Source: Dactylosporangium sp. AC04546 (GTDB taxonomy: Bacteria > Actinomycetota > Actinomycetes > Mycobacteriales > Micromonosporaceae). Taken from it: DNA of 64,000 nucleotides. The notes under the pieces are model-generated. The model searched no databases and had not been told where the DNA came from. It saw nothing but the letters and a program-made list of their open reading frames with translations. Location of the stretch: NCBI RefSeq assembly GCF_022095675.1, contig NZ_JAHYSG010000038.1:33802-97801 (forward strand), given 5' to 3'. The position numbers and the translations under genes were made by a program. Positions 1 to 7,835 of this stretch are shown one piece after another. The stretch's first letter is position 1, and the number at the start of each line of letters is the position of its first letter.

Positions 1-110
1 GCACGCCGACGGACGTGGCCTCGGCGGTGCTGTACCTGGGCTCGGCCGCGAACGGCCACATCAACGCGGAGACGCTGTCGGTGGCGGGCGGCCGGCACCT
101 GACGAGGTGA
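1..110 (+). CDS. C-terminal end of an SDR-family oxidoreductase (partial)
   Basis: Open from the window edge, in frame 3, to TGA at 108-110. The visible 35 residues read TPTDVASAVLYLGSAANGHI and end AGGRHLTR. The pattern 'DVA.AVLYL.S..N.HI....L.VAGG' is the usual C-terminal end of classical short-chain dehydrogenases/reductases (last helix, then the VDGG-like strand). Substrate and cofactor preference cannot be told because the Rossmann motif and the YxxxK catalytic pair lie outside the window. Confidence 0.75.
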   Translation, partial: TPTDVASAVLYLGSAANGHINAETLSVAGGRHLTR

Positions 111-160
111 GCGCCGCCCCGAATTGGGTATCCCTCCGTGGAGAACGGAGGAGGTTGACG

Positions 161-328
161 ATGCGCAGAGCGTTCGGACGGTGGGCGGTCGCCGCCGTCG
201 CGATCCCGCTCGCCGTGGCCGGGGCGCGGAAGGTCAGTGAGCGGATCGAGGCCCGGCGCGGCTCGACGCGGGCGTCGCGGCTGCTGCGGCAGGGCACGAC
301 CCTCGCGGAGCGGCTGACGGGGCGGTAG
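161..328 (+). CDS. Small single-pass membrane protein
   Basis: A 55-residue protein with one hydrophobic segment (residues about 8-20, WAVAAVAIPLAVAGA) followed by a very basic tail (RKVSERIEARR..., LLRQG). The ATG start was chosen because a strong ribosome binding site, GGAGGAGG, ends about 8 bases upstream; longer readings from 107 start inside the stop region of the SDR gene without such a site. A charged C-terminus after one helix suggests an N-in membrane anchor. The family is not recognised and no function is assigned. Confidence 0.6.
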   Translation: MRRAFGRWAVAAVAIPLAVAGARKVSERIEARRGSTRASRLLRQGTTLAERLTGR

Positions 329-355
329 GAAGCGCCGGTTCGGCTGGTAGGAAAG

Positions 356-388
356 GCGGGCCCGGAGGACGGTTGCCTCCGGGCCCGC
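356..388. terminator. Bidirectional hairpin between convergent genes
   Basis: Perfect 13-bp inverted repeat: GCGGGCCCGGAGG (356-368) pairs with CCTCCGGGCCCGC (376-388) across a 7-nt loop. It sits between the small membrane-protein gene (+) and the Tat-exported protein (-), so it can end both transcripts. Confidence 0.75.
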
Positions 389-394
389 ACCGGT

Positions 395-1075
395 TCAGAC
401 CTCCAGCAGCCACCAGGCGACCGGCACGCCGCCGGCCGGGGCGGCCGCGTTGAGGTACACGCGGAGCTGGCCGGTGCCCGAGTTCGGGACGGCGGCCTTC
501 ACCCAGACGGCGGTGTTGCGCTGGGCCACCGCGAGGGCGTGGGTCGAGGTGTACACCTGCAACCCCGCCACCGTCGCGCTCGTCGCGCCGGCGGGCACCG
601 TCACGACGCCGCTGCGGGCGAAGCGGACCTGGCCCCGCACGTCGAGGGCCGTCTTGCTGAACTCGTCCGGCGCCGACGCCACCACGCCGATGCCGCCGAG
701 GTCGGACGCCGTGCCGACCACGCCGTAGCCGATGTCGCTGCGGCCGACGAGGCCGTTGCCGTTCGAACTGAAGCCCACCACGCCGGCGTCAAAGCCGGAC
801 GCGTCGACGCCCACGTCGGCCGACGCCTTGACGCCGACCGCGCCGCCCACCCCGACGGCGTTGCGGACCTCGAGGGTCGCGCCGCCCGCGGTCGAGCGCA
901 GGATCGTGCCGGCGCCGCCGGCGTCGTTGTCGGCGCCCTGGACGACCGGGTCACCCGGCGCCGCACCGGCCGGTGTCGCGCTCAGCGCGAGCACGCCCGC
1001 GCCGGCCGCCGCCGCGCCGAGGCCGGTGAGCATCCCCCGCCGGCCGATCCGCTTCGCTGACTCCTGCTGTGTCAT
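395..1075 (-). CDS. Tat-exported protein of unknown function
   Basis: 226 residues. The N-terminus carries a twin-arginine signal (GRRGMLTGLGAAAAGAGVLA) and an AGAAPG cleavage region near residue 40. The mature part is rich in Gly, Val and Ala with short repeating motifs (GVVGFSSNGNGLVGRS, GYGVVGTASDLGGIGVVA), which look like the beta-solenoid or tail-spike-like surface proteins common in actinomycetes. The last 70 residues form a compact domain ending PVAWWLLEV. Folding before export is implied by the Tat signal. No enzyme motif is visible. It converges with the upstream small gene on a shared terminator. Confidence 0.7.
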   Translation of the reverse strand: MTQQESAKRIGRRGMLTGLGAAAAGAGVLALSATPAGAAPGDPVVQGADNDAGGAGTILRSTAGGATLEVRNAVGVGGAVGVKASADVGVDASGFDAGVVGFSSNGNGLVGRSDIGYGVVGTASDLGGIGVVASAPDEFSKTALDVRGQVRFARSGVVTVPAGATSATVAGLQVYTSTHALAVAQRNTAVWVKAAVPNSGTGQLRVYLNAAAPAGGVPVAWWLLEV

Positions 1076-1205
1076 CAGACCATCCCTCCCGCTGGTTACT
1101 CACAAGGAGAGCCGGCCCCACGGGGAGATACCGCGGGGCCGAGCAAGGAATCCGTCATCGATTCGGACCGATGCGCGGTTGCGCCGCGCCGGCCCGGCAC
1201 CGTGG

Positions 1206-2657
1206 CTACAGGCCGATGTTCGACTGCGGCCCGGAGTACGTGCGCAGCAGCGACGGCACGTCCGCCGCCGCGTCGAGCGTGTACGAGTAGAAGCTCGACG
1301 GGGTGAACGCCGAGCCGTTGGTCTGCTGCTTGCCCGTGCAGTTGACGACGATGCTGCCGCTCTGGCGCAGCTGCGCCGCGGACGTGTCGTTGTAGTACGG
1401 GTTCGCGACCTTCTCGAAGTAGCTGTTCTCCAGCACCATCTTCGTGGCGCCGCGCGACAGGTTGCCGTACGACGTGATGTTCTGCAGGTAGTTGTTGTAG
1501 AGGTGCGCGTAGGCGACGTTGTCGGTGCTCGGGTTGCGCTGGTTCGTGTCGTGGATCCAGTTGTGGTGGATCGTCATGCGCGCGGTCACGTTGTCGGTCC
1601 AGCCGATGCCGAACGCCTTGTTCGTGTAGCCGAGGTTGTTCCACGACACCGTCAGGTTCGTGGTGTCCTTGCGGCTGTCGATGAGCCCGTCGTTGGTGCG
1701 GCTGATCGTGTTGTGGTCGATCCAGACGTGGTCGGCGGTGTCCATCTGGATGCCGTCGTAGTCGAAGTCCTTGTCGTCCGGGTCGTCGGAGGCGACGAGC
1801 GTGTCGCCGATGGTGAGGTTGCGGATGATGACGTTGCGGGTGCCGGCGCTGAGGTTGAACCCGCCGTTGAAGATCCGGCCGCTCTTGCCGACGCCGATGA
1901 TGGTCTTGTCGGACGTCACCGGGATCTCGTAGCCGTACGGCGTGACGGTCACGGTGGCATTGACCCGGATCACGTACTTGCCACTCATCGCCGCGTATCG
2001 CTTGAGATCGGCGAAGTTCGACACGGTGACGGTGGTGCCGCCGGCGCCGCCGGTGGTCCCGGCCGCGAAGCCGTCGGCGGTGTCCGACCACGTGCGCCCC
2101 GAAGAGGTCGTCGGCGCGGTCCCCACCTGGTTGAACGCGAACTGCATCCGGGCGACGTCGGAACAGGTCTCCTGGACGATCGGGTTGTTCCCGGCCGTGG
2201 AGCCGTCCTTGTCGCTGACACACAGCCCGGTGGCGACGTTCTTGATCAGGTACTTCCCGGCCGCCGCGGAGGACGCGGTGAACGTCCACTGCTGGTTCGT
2301 CTTGGTGCCGTCGCCGCAGCCCCACTGCTGCAGCTGCAGCCCGGAGGTCGTGGCACTGTTGGGGACATCGACGCACCTCGTGCTGCCGACATTCACCAAG
2401 GTGTACTGCGAGGAGCCCGCGACCTTCCATTGCTGGCGAGTCGCGCCGGACGCGCACGCCGCCTGCTGCAGCAGCGCGCCGTTGTCGGCCGACCCACCGG
2501 CCACCTCGACACACTTCCCGCTGGCACCCGGCACGACCGTGTAGACACCACCGGCGACCGGGGTGGTGGCGGCCTCGGCGGAGGGCAGCATCACCACCGC
2601 GACCACACCGGCGGGCACCGCCACCGCGGCGGCGAGGAGCACTCTCTTCAGACGCAT
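1206..2657 (-). CDS. Secreted pectate lyase (PL1) with N-terminal ricin-type lectin domain
   Basis: 483 residues from ATG at 2657, preceded by GGGAG; an in-frame ATG 12 nt earlier overlaps that site and is less likely. A signal peptide (residues 1-26, ending SAEA) leads into a ricin B-type beta-trefoil domain (CBM13, about 28-170, with repeated Q-x-W-like motifs such as QLQQWGC and RQQWKVA). The C-terminal parallel beta-helix has PL1 landmarks: DHVWIDHNTISRTNDGLID, VSWNNL and AHLYNNYLQN. The enzyme should cleave polygalacturonate by calcium-dependent beta-elimination outside the cell, on substrate demethylated by the upstream pectinesterase. The two genes are 14 bp apart and probably translationally coupled. 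Confidence 0.92.
   Translation of the reverse strand: MRLKRVLLAAAVAVPAGVVAVVMLPSAEAATTPVAGGVYTVVPGASGKCVEVAGGSADNGALLQQAACASGATRQQWKVAGSSQYTLVNVGSTRCVDVPNSATTSGLQLQQWGCGDGTKTNQQWTFTASSAAAGKYLIKNVATGLCVSDKDGSTAGNNPIVQETCSDVARMQFAFNQVGTAPTTSSGRTWSDTADGFAAGTTGGAGGTTVTVSNFADLKRYAAMSGKYVIRVNATVTVTPYGYEIPVTSDKTIIGVGKSGRIFNGGFNLSAGTRNVIIRNLTIGDTLVASDDPDDKDFDYDGIQMDTADHVWIDHNTISRTNDGLIDSRKDTTNLTVSWNNLGYTNKAFGIGWTDNVTARMTIHHNWIHDTNQRNPSTDNVAYAHLYNNYLQNITSYGNLSRGATKMVLENSYFEKVANPYYNDTSAAQLRQSGSIVVNCTGKQQTNGSAFTPSSFYSYTLDAAADVPSLLRTYSGPQSNIGL
2150..2580 (-). repeat. Ricin-domain coding segment, copy 1 of 2 (copy 2 about 3600-4040)
   Basis: The stretches coding for the lectin domains of the pectate lyase and the pectinesterase are near-identical at protein level (for example VPGASGKCVEVAGGSADNGA in both) and visibly similar base for base. 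A recent in-cis domain duplication or ongoing gene conversion would explain this. Boundaries are approximate. Confidence 0.8.
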
Positions 2658-2671
2658 CGAAACTCCCATGG

Positions 2672-4135
2672 TTAGAGCGGGTCCCAGCCGTCCGTGCCGG
2701 CCAGGTACTTCTGCGGGGTGTAGTTGGCCGCCTGCGCGTCGCTGAGCTGGGGCCGGTTGCTGTTGGTCCCGGCGCCGGCGCCGGTGTTGCGGTACTCCAG
2801 GAAGCGCGCGTTCTTCCACGAGTTCGACGACATGTCGGTCCACGGCTGCGCGGTGCGGATCGTCGCGCTGAGGCTCGACTCGCGGTACAGCACCTGGGCG
2901 GCGGGACCCCACGGCCGGCCGAGCGTGGTCACGTTGTTCGCGGCGCCGGTGATCGTGCACTGGTAGAAGAGGATCCCGTAGGTCTTGCTCGCGTCGGTGT
3001 TGGCCGCGGTGATGGGGCCGCCGCTCGATCGCTTCTCATAGATCGTGCTCGACCGGAACACGACGGTCGCGCCGCCGAAGATGAAGTCGACGGTGCCCTC
3101 GACGTAGGAGTTCACGATGTACGCGCGGTAGTTGTTCACCAGCAGGGTGTCCTGGTTGCCGAGGAACCGCACGCCGTCGAAGACCGAGCGGTCGGCGTTG
3201 AGGTTCGCGGCCACGGCCTGGCTGCCCTCGCCGTAGTCGTTGGACATGGTGAGGTTCTTGGCGACGAAGTCGTGGCCGTTGACGAACACCGTCGCGCTGC
3301 CCGACGTGCCGTAGCCGCCGGCCGAGCTGTGGTTGTTGACGATGACCACGTTCGACGGCCCGGAACCGAGGCCCTGCAGCGTCACGTACGGCTTGTTCGA
3401 CGGGATCGTCACGATCTCCCGGTACGTGCCGGCCTTGATGGTGATGACCCGCCGCGTCGTGTTGTTCGCCGGTACCGCGTCGATCGCCGCCTGCACCGTG
3501 CGGTAGGTGCCCGAGCCGTCGGCGGCGACGGTCGGTGTGGCGCCGTTCGTGGTCGTCGGCGTGGTCGGGGTGGTGCCGCCGACCTGGTTGAACGCGAACT
3601 GCATGCGGGCGACGTCGGCGCAGGTCTCCTGCACGATCGGGTTGTTCCCGGCGGTCGAGCCGTCCTTGTCGCTCACGCACAGCCCGGTGGCGACGCTCTT
3701 GATCAGATACTTCCCCGAGGCGGCCGACGACGCCGTGAACGTCCACAGCTGGTTCGTCTTGGTCCCGTCACCGCAGCCCCACTGCTGCAGCTGCAGCCCG
3801 GAGGTCGCGGCACTGTTGGGGACATCGACGCACCTCGTACTGGAGATATTGACCAACGTGTACGGCGAGGAGCCCGCGACGCGAAACTGCTGGCGAGTCG
3901 CGCCGGAGGCACACGCCGCCTGCTGCAGCAGCGCGCCATTGTCGGCCGACCCACCGGCCACCTCGACACACTTCCCGCTGGCACCGGGCACGATCGTGTA
4001 GACGCCGCCGGCGACGGGCGTGGTGGCGGCCTCGGCGGAAGGCATCACCACCGCGACCACGGCGACGGTGGCGGGCACCGCGACGCCGAGGACGGCGAGC
4101 AGCAAATGTCGGCCGAGCCGACGCTGTCTGGGCAT
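2672..4135 (-). CDS. Secreted pectinesterase (CE8) with N-terminal ricin-type lectin domain
   Basis: 487 residues. A signal peptide (1-36) is followed by a ricin-type beta-trefoil almost identical to that of the downstream pectate lyase, a Thr/Pro linker (TTPTTPTTT) near residue 190, and a pectin methylesterase beta-helix. Catalytic signatures are present: GNQDTLL (first Asp), YVEGTVDFIFGGATVVF (nucleophile Asp) and LGRPWG (Arg). It removes methyl groups from homogalacturonan, making substrate for PL1 lyases. The start ATG has GAAAGGA upstream. It is first gene of the minus-strand operon and divergent, across 269 bp, from the sigma-lyase fusion gene. Confidence 0.93.
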   Translation of the reverse strand: MPRQRRLGRHLLLAVLGVAVPATVAVVAVVMPSAEAATTPVAGGVYTIVPGASGKCVEVAGGSADNGALLQQAACASGATRQQFRVAGSSPYTLVNISSTRCVDVPNSAATSGLQLQQWGCGDGTKTNQLWTFTASSAASGKYLIKSVATGLCVSDKDGSTAGNNPIVQETCADVARMQFAFNQVGGTTPTTPTTTNGATPTVAADGSGTYRTVQAAIDAVPANNTTRRVITIKAGTYREIVTIPSNKPYVTLQGLGSGPSNVVIVNNHSSAGGYGTSGSATVFVNGHDFVAKNLTMSNDYGEGSQAVAANLNADRSVFDGVRFLGNQDTLLVNNYRAYIVNSYVEGTVDFIFGGATVVFRSSTIYEKRSSGGPITAANTDASKTYGILFYQCTITGAANNVTTLGRPWGPAAQVLYRESSLSATIRTAQPWTDMSSNSWKNARFLEYRNTGAGAGTNSNRPQLSDAQAANYTPQKYLAGTDGWDPL

Positions 4136-4164
4136 GGAACGGTCCTTTCGTCACGCACAGCTAC

Positions 4165-4193
4165 GGTGCCGCCAGGGGCGGACCGGCGGCACC
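4165..4193. promoter_or_regulatory. Inverted repeat in leader of pectin operon
   Basis: GGTGCCGCC (4165-4173) and GGCGGCACC (4185-4193) form a perfect 9-bp inverted repeat with an 11-nt centre, 30 bp upstream of the pectinesterase start. It could be an operator or an RNA hairpin in the 5' leader. The rest of the 269-bp divergent region holds an AT-rich patch (4220-4233) and an AAGATCTT palindrome near 4256; no ECF promoter could be assigned by eye. Confidence 0.45.
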
Positions 4194-4404
4194 CTGGTAG
4201 ATGCATCGGCCGTGGGAGCGATAACAAAAATTCGCGGCCGTCCTGGAAGATCTTGGAAGGCAGCGGCGGCCGTCGCTGCTTTACAGCCCGGACGTGCCGT
4301 GCAACCATGCGGGGCGCGATTTCCGCCCGGCGGCCACGAGCAGGACGGCTGGTGACCGCCGGCGCGGAGCCGGGCCGCAGAGCACGTCCGGAGGAGACCA
4401 CACC

Positions 4405-6555
4405 GTGACGGAGAGTAGGACCGCGCCGAAGACCGCCGGGACCACGATCGAGGACCCGGTCGCGCTCGTGCGGGCCGCCCAGGCCGGCGACGACCGGGCG
4501 CTCGAGCGGCTCGCCGCCGCGTTCCTGCCGCTGGTGTACAACGTCATCGGCCGCGCGCTCGACGGGCACGCCGACGTGGACGACCTCGTCCAGGAGACGA
4601 TGATCCAATTCGTGCGGGGGCTGCCGGACCTGCGGGAGCCGGAGCGGTTCCGAGCCTGGTTGATCGCCATCGCGTACCGCCAGGTCCAGCTGCACCTGCG
4701 CAACCGGCAGCGCAACCAGCGCCGGCGGCAGGAGGGGCCGGTGGAGCTCGCCGACCCGCGCGGCGACTTCGTCGACCGGACGGTCACCGAGCTCGTCCTC
4801 ACCGGCCAGCGCCGCGAGCTGGCCGACGCCACCCGCTGGCTCGACGAGCGCGACCGGCACCTGCTCGCCCTGTGGTGGCAGGAGGCGTCGGGCACGCTCT
4901 CCCGGGCCGAGCTCGCCGCCGCCCTCGGGGTGGCGCCGGCCCACGCCGCCGTCCGGGTCCAGCGGATGCGCGCCCAGCTGGAGGTGGCCCGGTCGGTCGT
5001 GCGGGCACTGCGGGCCGAGCCGCGCTGTGCCGAGCTCGACGCCCTGGTGCGTCCCTGGCACGGCACCGCCGACGGCCTGTGGCGCAAGCGCCTGGCCCGG
5101 CACGTGCGCGGCTGCCCGGCCTGCGGCGCGCAGCGGACCGGCCTGGTCGCGCCGGAGCAGCTGCTGCGGGGCCTGGCGGCGGTACCGCTGCCGCTCGCGC
5201 TGGAAACACTGCGCGTCACGAGCCTCGGATCCGGCGCGGCCACCACACCGATCGCGGGCGCGGTCGCTGGCACGGGGCTGCTCGCGCACCTCCAGCACGC
5301 CGCCGGCACGAAGCTGGCCGCCGCCGGGGCCGTCGTGCTGATCGCCGGCGGCGGGATCGCGTTCGCGGTGTACGAGACGCCGCTCACCGACGGTGGCGGC
5401 CCGGTCGCCGCCCCGCCGCCCGCGGCCACCGCCACGGTGCCGCCGCCACCCACCGCGACCGGACCGTCCGGACCGGTGAGCGCCGCGCCGTCGGCGTCGG
5501 CGGCCGTCCCGCCGCCCGGCGGCACCGGTGTAACTTTCGCCGACATCTACGTCGCCCCCGGCGGGTCCGACACCGCCGACGGCACCGCGCAGCGGCCGTT
5601 CGCCACGCTCGGCAAGGCCGTCGCCGTGGTGCGGCCCGGCCAGACCATCGCGCTGCGCGGCGGGACGTACCGGCCGGCCGCCCCGGTGACGATCGGCACC
5701 AGCGGCGACGCGGAGCACCACATCACGCTCAGCGCCTACGGCGACGAGAAGCCCGTCATCGACGCCGCCGGCATCCCGTCGGACAAGTACCTGGTCACGC
5801 AGCGGGCCTCGTACTGGACTGTGCAGGGGATCGAGGTCCGCAACGCGCCCAGCCACGCCTGGGTGTGCTTCTCCTGCCGGTACAACACCTTCCAACGCAT
5901 GACGATGCGCGACAACGCGTCGTCCGGCCTCACCCTGCGTGATCCCGGCACCGTCGGCAACCAGGTCCTGAACAGCGACTTCCTCGGCCGCGCCGGGATC
6001 GGGCTGGGCATCAAGTTCGGCGACGGCGAGGGCAACGTCGTGCGCGGGTGCCGCATGAGCGGCGCGTCCGGCGACGGCGTCGACCTGGGCGAGTTCACCG
6101 GTGCGGTGACGCTGGAGTACAACTGGGCCTGGGGCAACGGCAAGAGCGGCTTCAACCTCGGCGGCGGCGACCCGCCGGCCGGCGCCGCGCACAAGCTGCG
6201 CCACAACGCCGCGTGGGACAACGCCCGCCACGGCTTCGCCGACGACGGCAACCCGGCCGCGCTGGAGCTGCAGAACAACACGGCGTTCCGCAACCGCGGC
6301 AACGGCTTCAACATGACCACCGCGGCGGCCGTCCTGCGCAGCAACGTCGCCGTCGGCAACGCCGCCCCCACCAGCACCGGCGCCGGGGTGCGCAGCAGCC
6401 GCAACACGTGGGACGAGGGCAGCTGGGACGCGACGATGTTCTCCTCGACCGACCCGGCCGTCGCGCAGGGCCCGCGCCGCGCCGACGGGACGATGACACC
6501 GACCGACTTCCTGCGCACCGGCAACGGCATGGGTGCGTCGATGTCGGGCGGCTAG
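4405..6555 (+). CDS. ECF sigma factor - zinc anti-sigma motif - TM - PL9-like beta-helix fusion
   Basis: 716 residues from GTG 4405 (GGAGGAGA upstream). Residues about 17-106 are sigma region 2 (DDLVQETMIQFV; FRAWLIAIAYRQV) and 136-195 region 4 (LGVAPAHAAVRVQRMRAQL). Then comes H233-x3-C237-x2-C240, the zinc anti-sigma (ZAS) signature; a TM helix at about 303-323; a Pro/Ala linker to 375; and a right-handed beta-helix (377-716) of PL9 type (KFGDGEGNVVRGCRMSGASG; GNGKSGFNLGGG). Known PL9 enzymes carry the catalytic Lys in a GFKLGG motif and calcium ligands in SDDGWDL; here these read GFNLGG (N584) and SGDGVDL, so the domain is probably a binding receptor, not an enzyme. Inferred role: a membrane-bound pectin sensor that controls the divergent pectinase operon. 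Confidence 0.88.
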   Translation: MTESRTAPKTAGTTIEDPVALVRAAQAGDDRALERLAAAFLPLVYNVIGRALDGHADVDDLVQETMIQFVRGLPDLREPERFRAWLIAIAYRQVQLHLRNRQRNQRRRQEGPVELADPRGDFVDRTVTELVLTGQRRELADATRWLDERDRHLLALWWQEASGTLSRAELAAALGVAPAHAAVRVQRMRAQLEVARSVVRALRAEPRCAELDALVRPWHGTADGLWRKRLARHVRGCPACGAQRTGLVAPEQLLRGLAAVPLPLALETLRVTSLGSGAATTPIAGAVAGTGLLAHLQHAAGTKLAAAGAVVLIAGGGIAFAVYETPLTDGGGPVAAPPPAATATVPPPPTATGPSGPVSAAPSASAAVPPPGGTGVTFADIYVAPGGSDTADGTAQRPFATLGKAVAVVRPGQTIALRGGTYRPAAPVTIGTSGDAEHHITLSAYGDEKPVIDAAGIPSDKYLVTQRASYWTVQGIEVRNAPSHAWVCFSCRYNTFQRMTMRDNASSGLTLRDPGTVGNQVLNSDFLGRAGIGLGIKFGDGEGNVVRGCRMSGASGDGVDLGEFTGAVTLEYNWAWGNGKSGFNLGGGDPPAGAAHKLRHNAAWDNARHGFADDGNPAALELQNNTAFRNRGNGFNMTTAAAVLRSNVAVGNAAPTSTGAGVRSSRNTWDEGSWDATMFSSTDPAVAQGPRRADGTMTPTDFLRTGNGMGASMSGG

Positions 6556-6574
6556 CAAGGCCCGCGACGCCAGA

Positions 6575-6712
6575 GTGCCGATCTTCGTGACCTCGGTCGT
6601 GCCGGCCGACACCGCCGGCATCCTCGGCGCGGTCCTCGTCGACCTCAGGGCGGTCGGCGCACTCGACGCCGACTGGGTTTCCGCCGACGCGCCGCAGGAC
6701 TGCCTGGCCTGA
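6575..6712 (+). pseudogene. Possible gene remnant or short ORF (45 codons)
   Basis: GTG 6575 to TGA 6710-6712 encodes a 45-residue peptide (VPIFVTSVVPADTAGILGAV... DWVSADAPQDCLA) with actinomycete-like codon use (GC at third positions). There is no ribosome binding site and no obvious family. It may be the decayed C-terminal end of a larger gene, or non-coding. Confidence 0.3.
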
Positions 6713-6732
6713 AGATCCTGTACCGTGCGCGG

Positions 6733-7743
6733 ATGTCTCGTGCGCGGCTGTTCATGGCCCTCACCGCCGTCGTGGTCGCGGTCCTGGGTCTGGCCACGCT
6801 GGTCTGGGCCACGCTCGCGGCCGTCCGCCCGGCCCGCGTCGAGCCGTACCTGGCGGTCGCCACCGAGGCGAACGCCCTCGTCCTGACGGTGCCCGCGGTG
6901 CTGTTCGGCTGCGCGCTGCTCGTGCTGGCCGCGCTGGTCCCGACCGGCCGCCCCGCCGCGCGCAGCGCGCTGGTGTGGGTGGCGAGCACCGGGACCGCCC
7001 TCGTGCTCTGGCTGTGCCTCGTCCACTACACGGCGGTGCACCCCACGGGGTACGACGTATGGCTCGTGCGCCCGTGGATCGGCGCCGTCGCCACGCCGGT
7101 GACCCTGCTCGCGCTGGTCGCCACGGCGGTGTGCGCCCGCCTCCCGGTCACGCGGCGGGCGCCGGCCGCTCCGGTGGGCGACACGACGGCCACAGTGGCA
7201 CCGGCGCCGCTGCGGCGCGCGGTGGGGTGGATCGTGGCCGGCAGCGTGGCCGGCATCGGCGCGTTCGCGCTGGCGGTGGCCCTCGACAGCACGGTCACGG
7301 TCGACCCGCTCTACGTGATGATGTACGTGGTCATCGGCGGCGCCCCGCTGCTCGCCGGCGCGGTGTGGGCGTCGGTCACCGCCGGCCTCGCCCGCTCCGG
7401 CCGGCTCATGTTCGCCCACCTGGCCCGGGCCGGCGCCGCGATCCTGCTTGCCGGCCTGTGGTTCGCCCTCGTCCAGGACGCGGAGGCCGCCGTCATCGCC
7501 GTGGGGCGCTACGCGGACGCCCGCCCGATCCCGCTGGCCGTGGGCGTGGGCCTGCTCCTGGCCGGCGCGGCCGCGATCGCCGCGACCGTCACCGGCCTGG
7601 CCGGGCTCGCCGATCCGCGGACCGAGCGGTACGTCCGCGACACCGAGGCCCGCGAGAACAACCCCTGGGCGGCATGGGAGCACCGGCCTGCACCGTCGCC
7701 GCTCACCGTCGTGGTCGCCGAGGAGTCGACCTGGACGTCCTAG
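6733..7743 (+). CDS. Polytopic membrane protein of unknown function
   Basis: 336 residues with about eight hydrophobic segments (roughly at 7-30, 50-68, 80-100, 112-132, 158-180, 192-215, 232-250 and 262-285), followed by a hydrophilic cytoplasmic tail (DPRTERYVRDTEARENNPWA) that ends in TWTS. No transporter or enzyme motif was recognised. ATG 6733 has no Shine-Dalgarno site, but a TACCGT hexamer lies 8 bases before it, which would give a leaderless transcript. The gene ends at a strong bidirectional hairpin shared with the convergent amidase. Confidence 0.65.
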   Translation: MSRARLFMALTAVVVAVLGLATLVWATLAAVRPARVEPYLAVATEANALVLTVPAVLFGCALLVLAALVPTGRPAARSALVWVASTGTALVLWLCLVHYTAVHPTGYDVWLVRPWIGAVATPVTLLALVATAVCARLPVTRRAPAAPVGDTTATVAPAPLRRAVGWIVAGSVAGIGAFALAVALDSTVTVDPLYVMMYVVIGGAPLLAGAVWASVTAGLARSGRLMFAHLARAGAAILLAGLWFALVQDAEAAVIAVGRYADARPIPLAVGVGLLLAGAAAIAATVTGLAGLADPRTERYVRDTEARENNPWAAWEHRPAPSPLTVVVAEESTWTS

Positions 7744-7801
7744 AGCCCCTTGGCGCCGTCGGTGGGCCGCATCAGCGCGCTCACGGTCACGACCGAAGGG
7801 A

Positions 7802-7827
7802 ATGGCCCGGCCGGGCGGCCGGGCCAT
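7802..7827. terminator. Bidirectional terminator hairpin
   Basis: ATGGCCCGGCCG (7802-7813) and CGGCCGGGCCAT (7816-7827) form a 12-bp inverted repeat lying between two convergent genes. Confidence 0.7.
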
Positions 7828-7835
7828 GAGCAGCC

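Noticed and set aside
4136..4404. A shared ECF promoter (GGAAC...CGTC) for the sigma fusion and pectin operon
   Set aside because: No pair with correct spacing was found by eye on either strand; only GGAAG/CGTC combinations at wrong distances.
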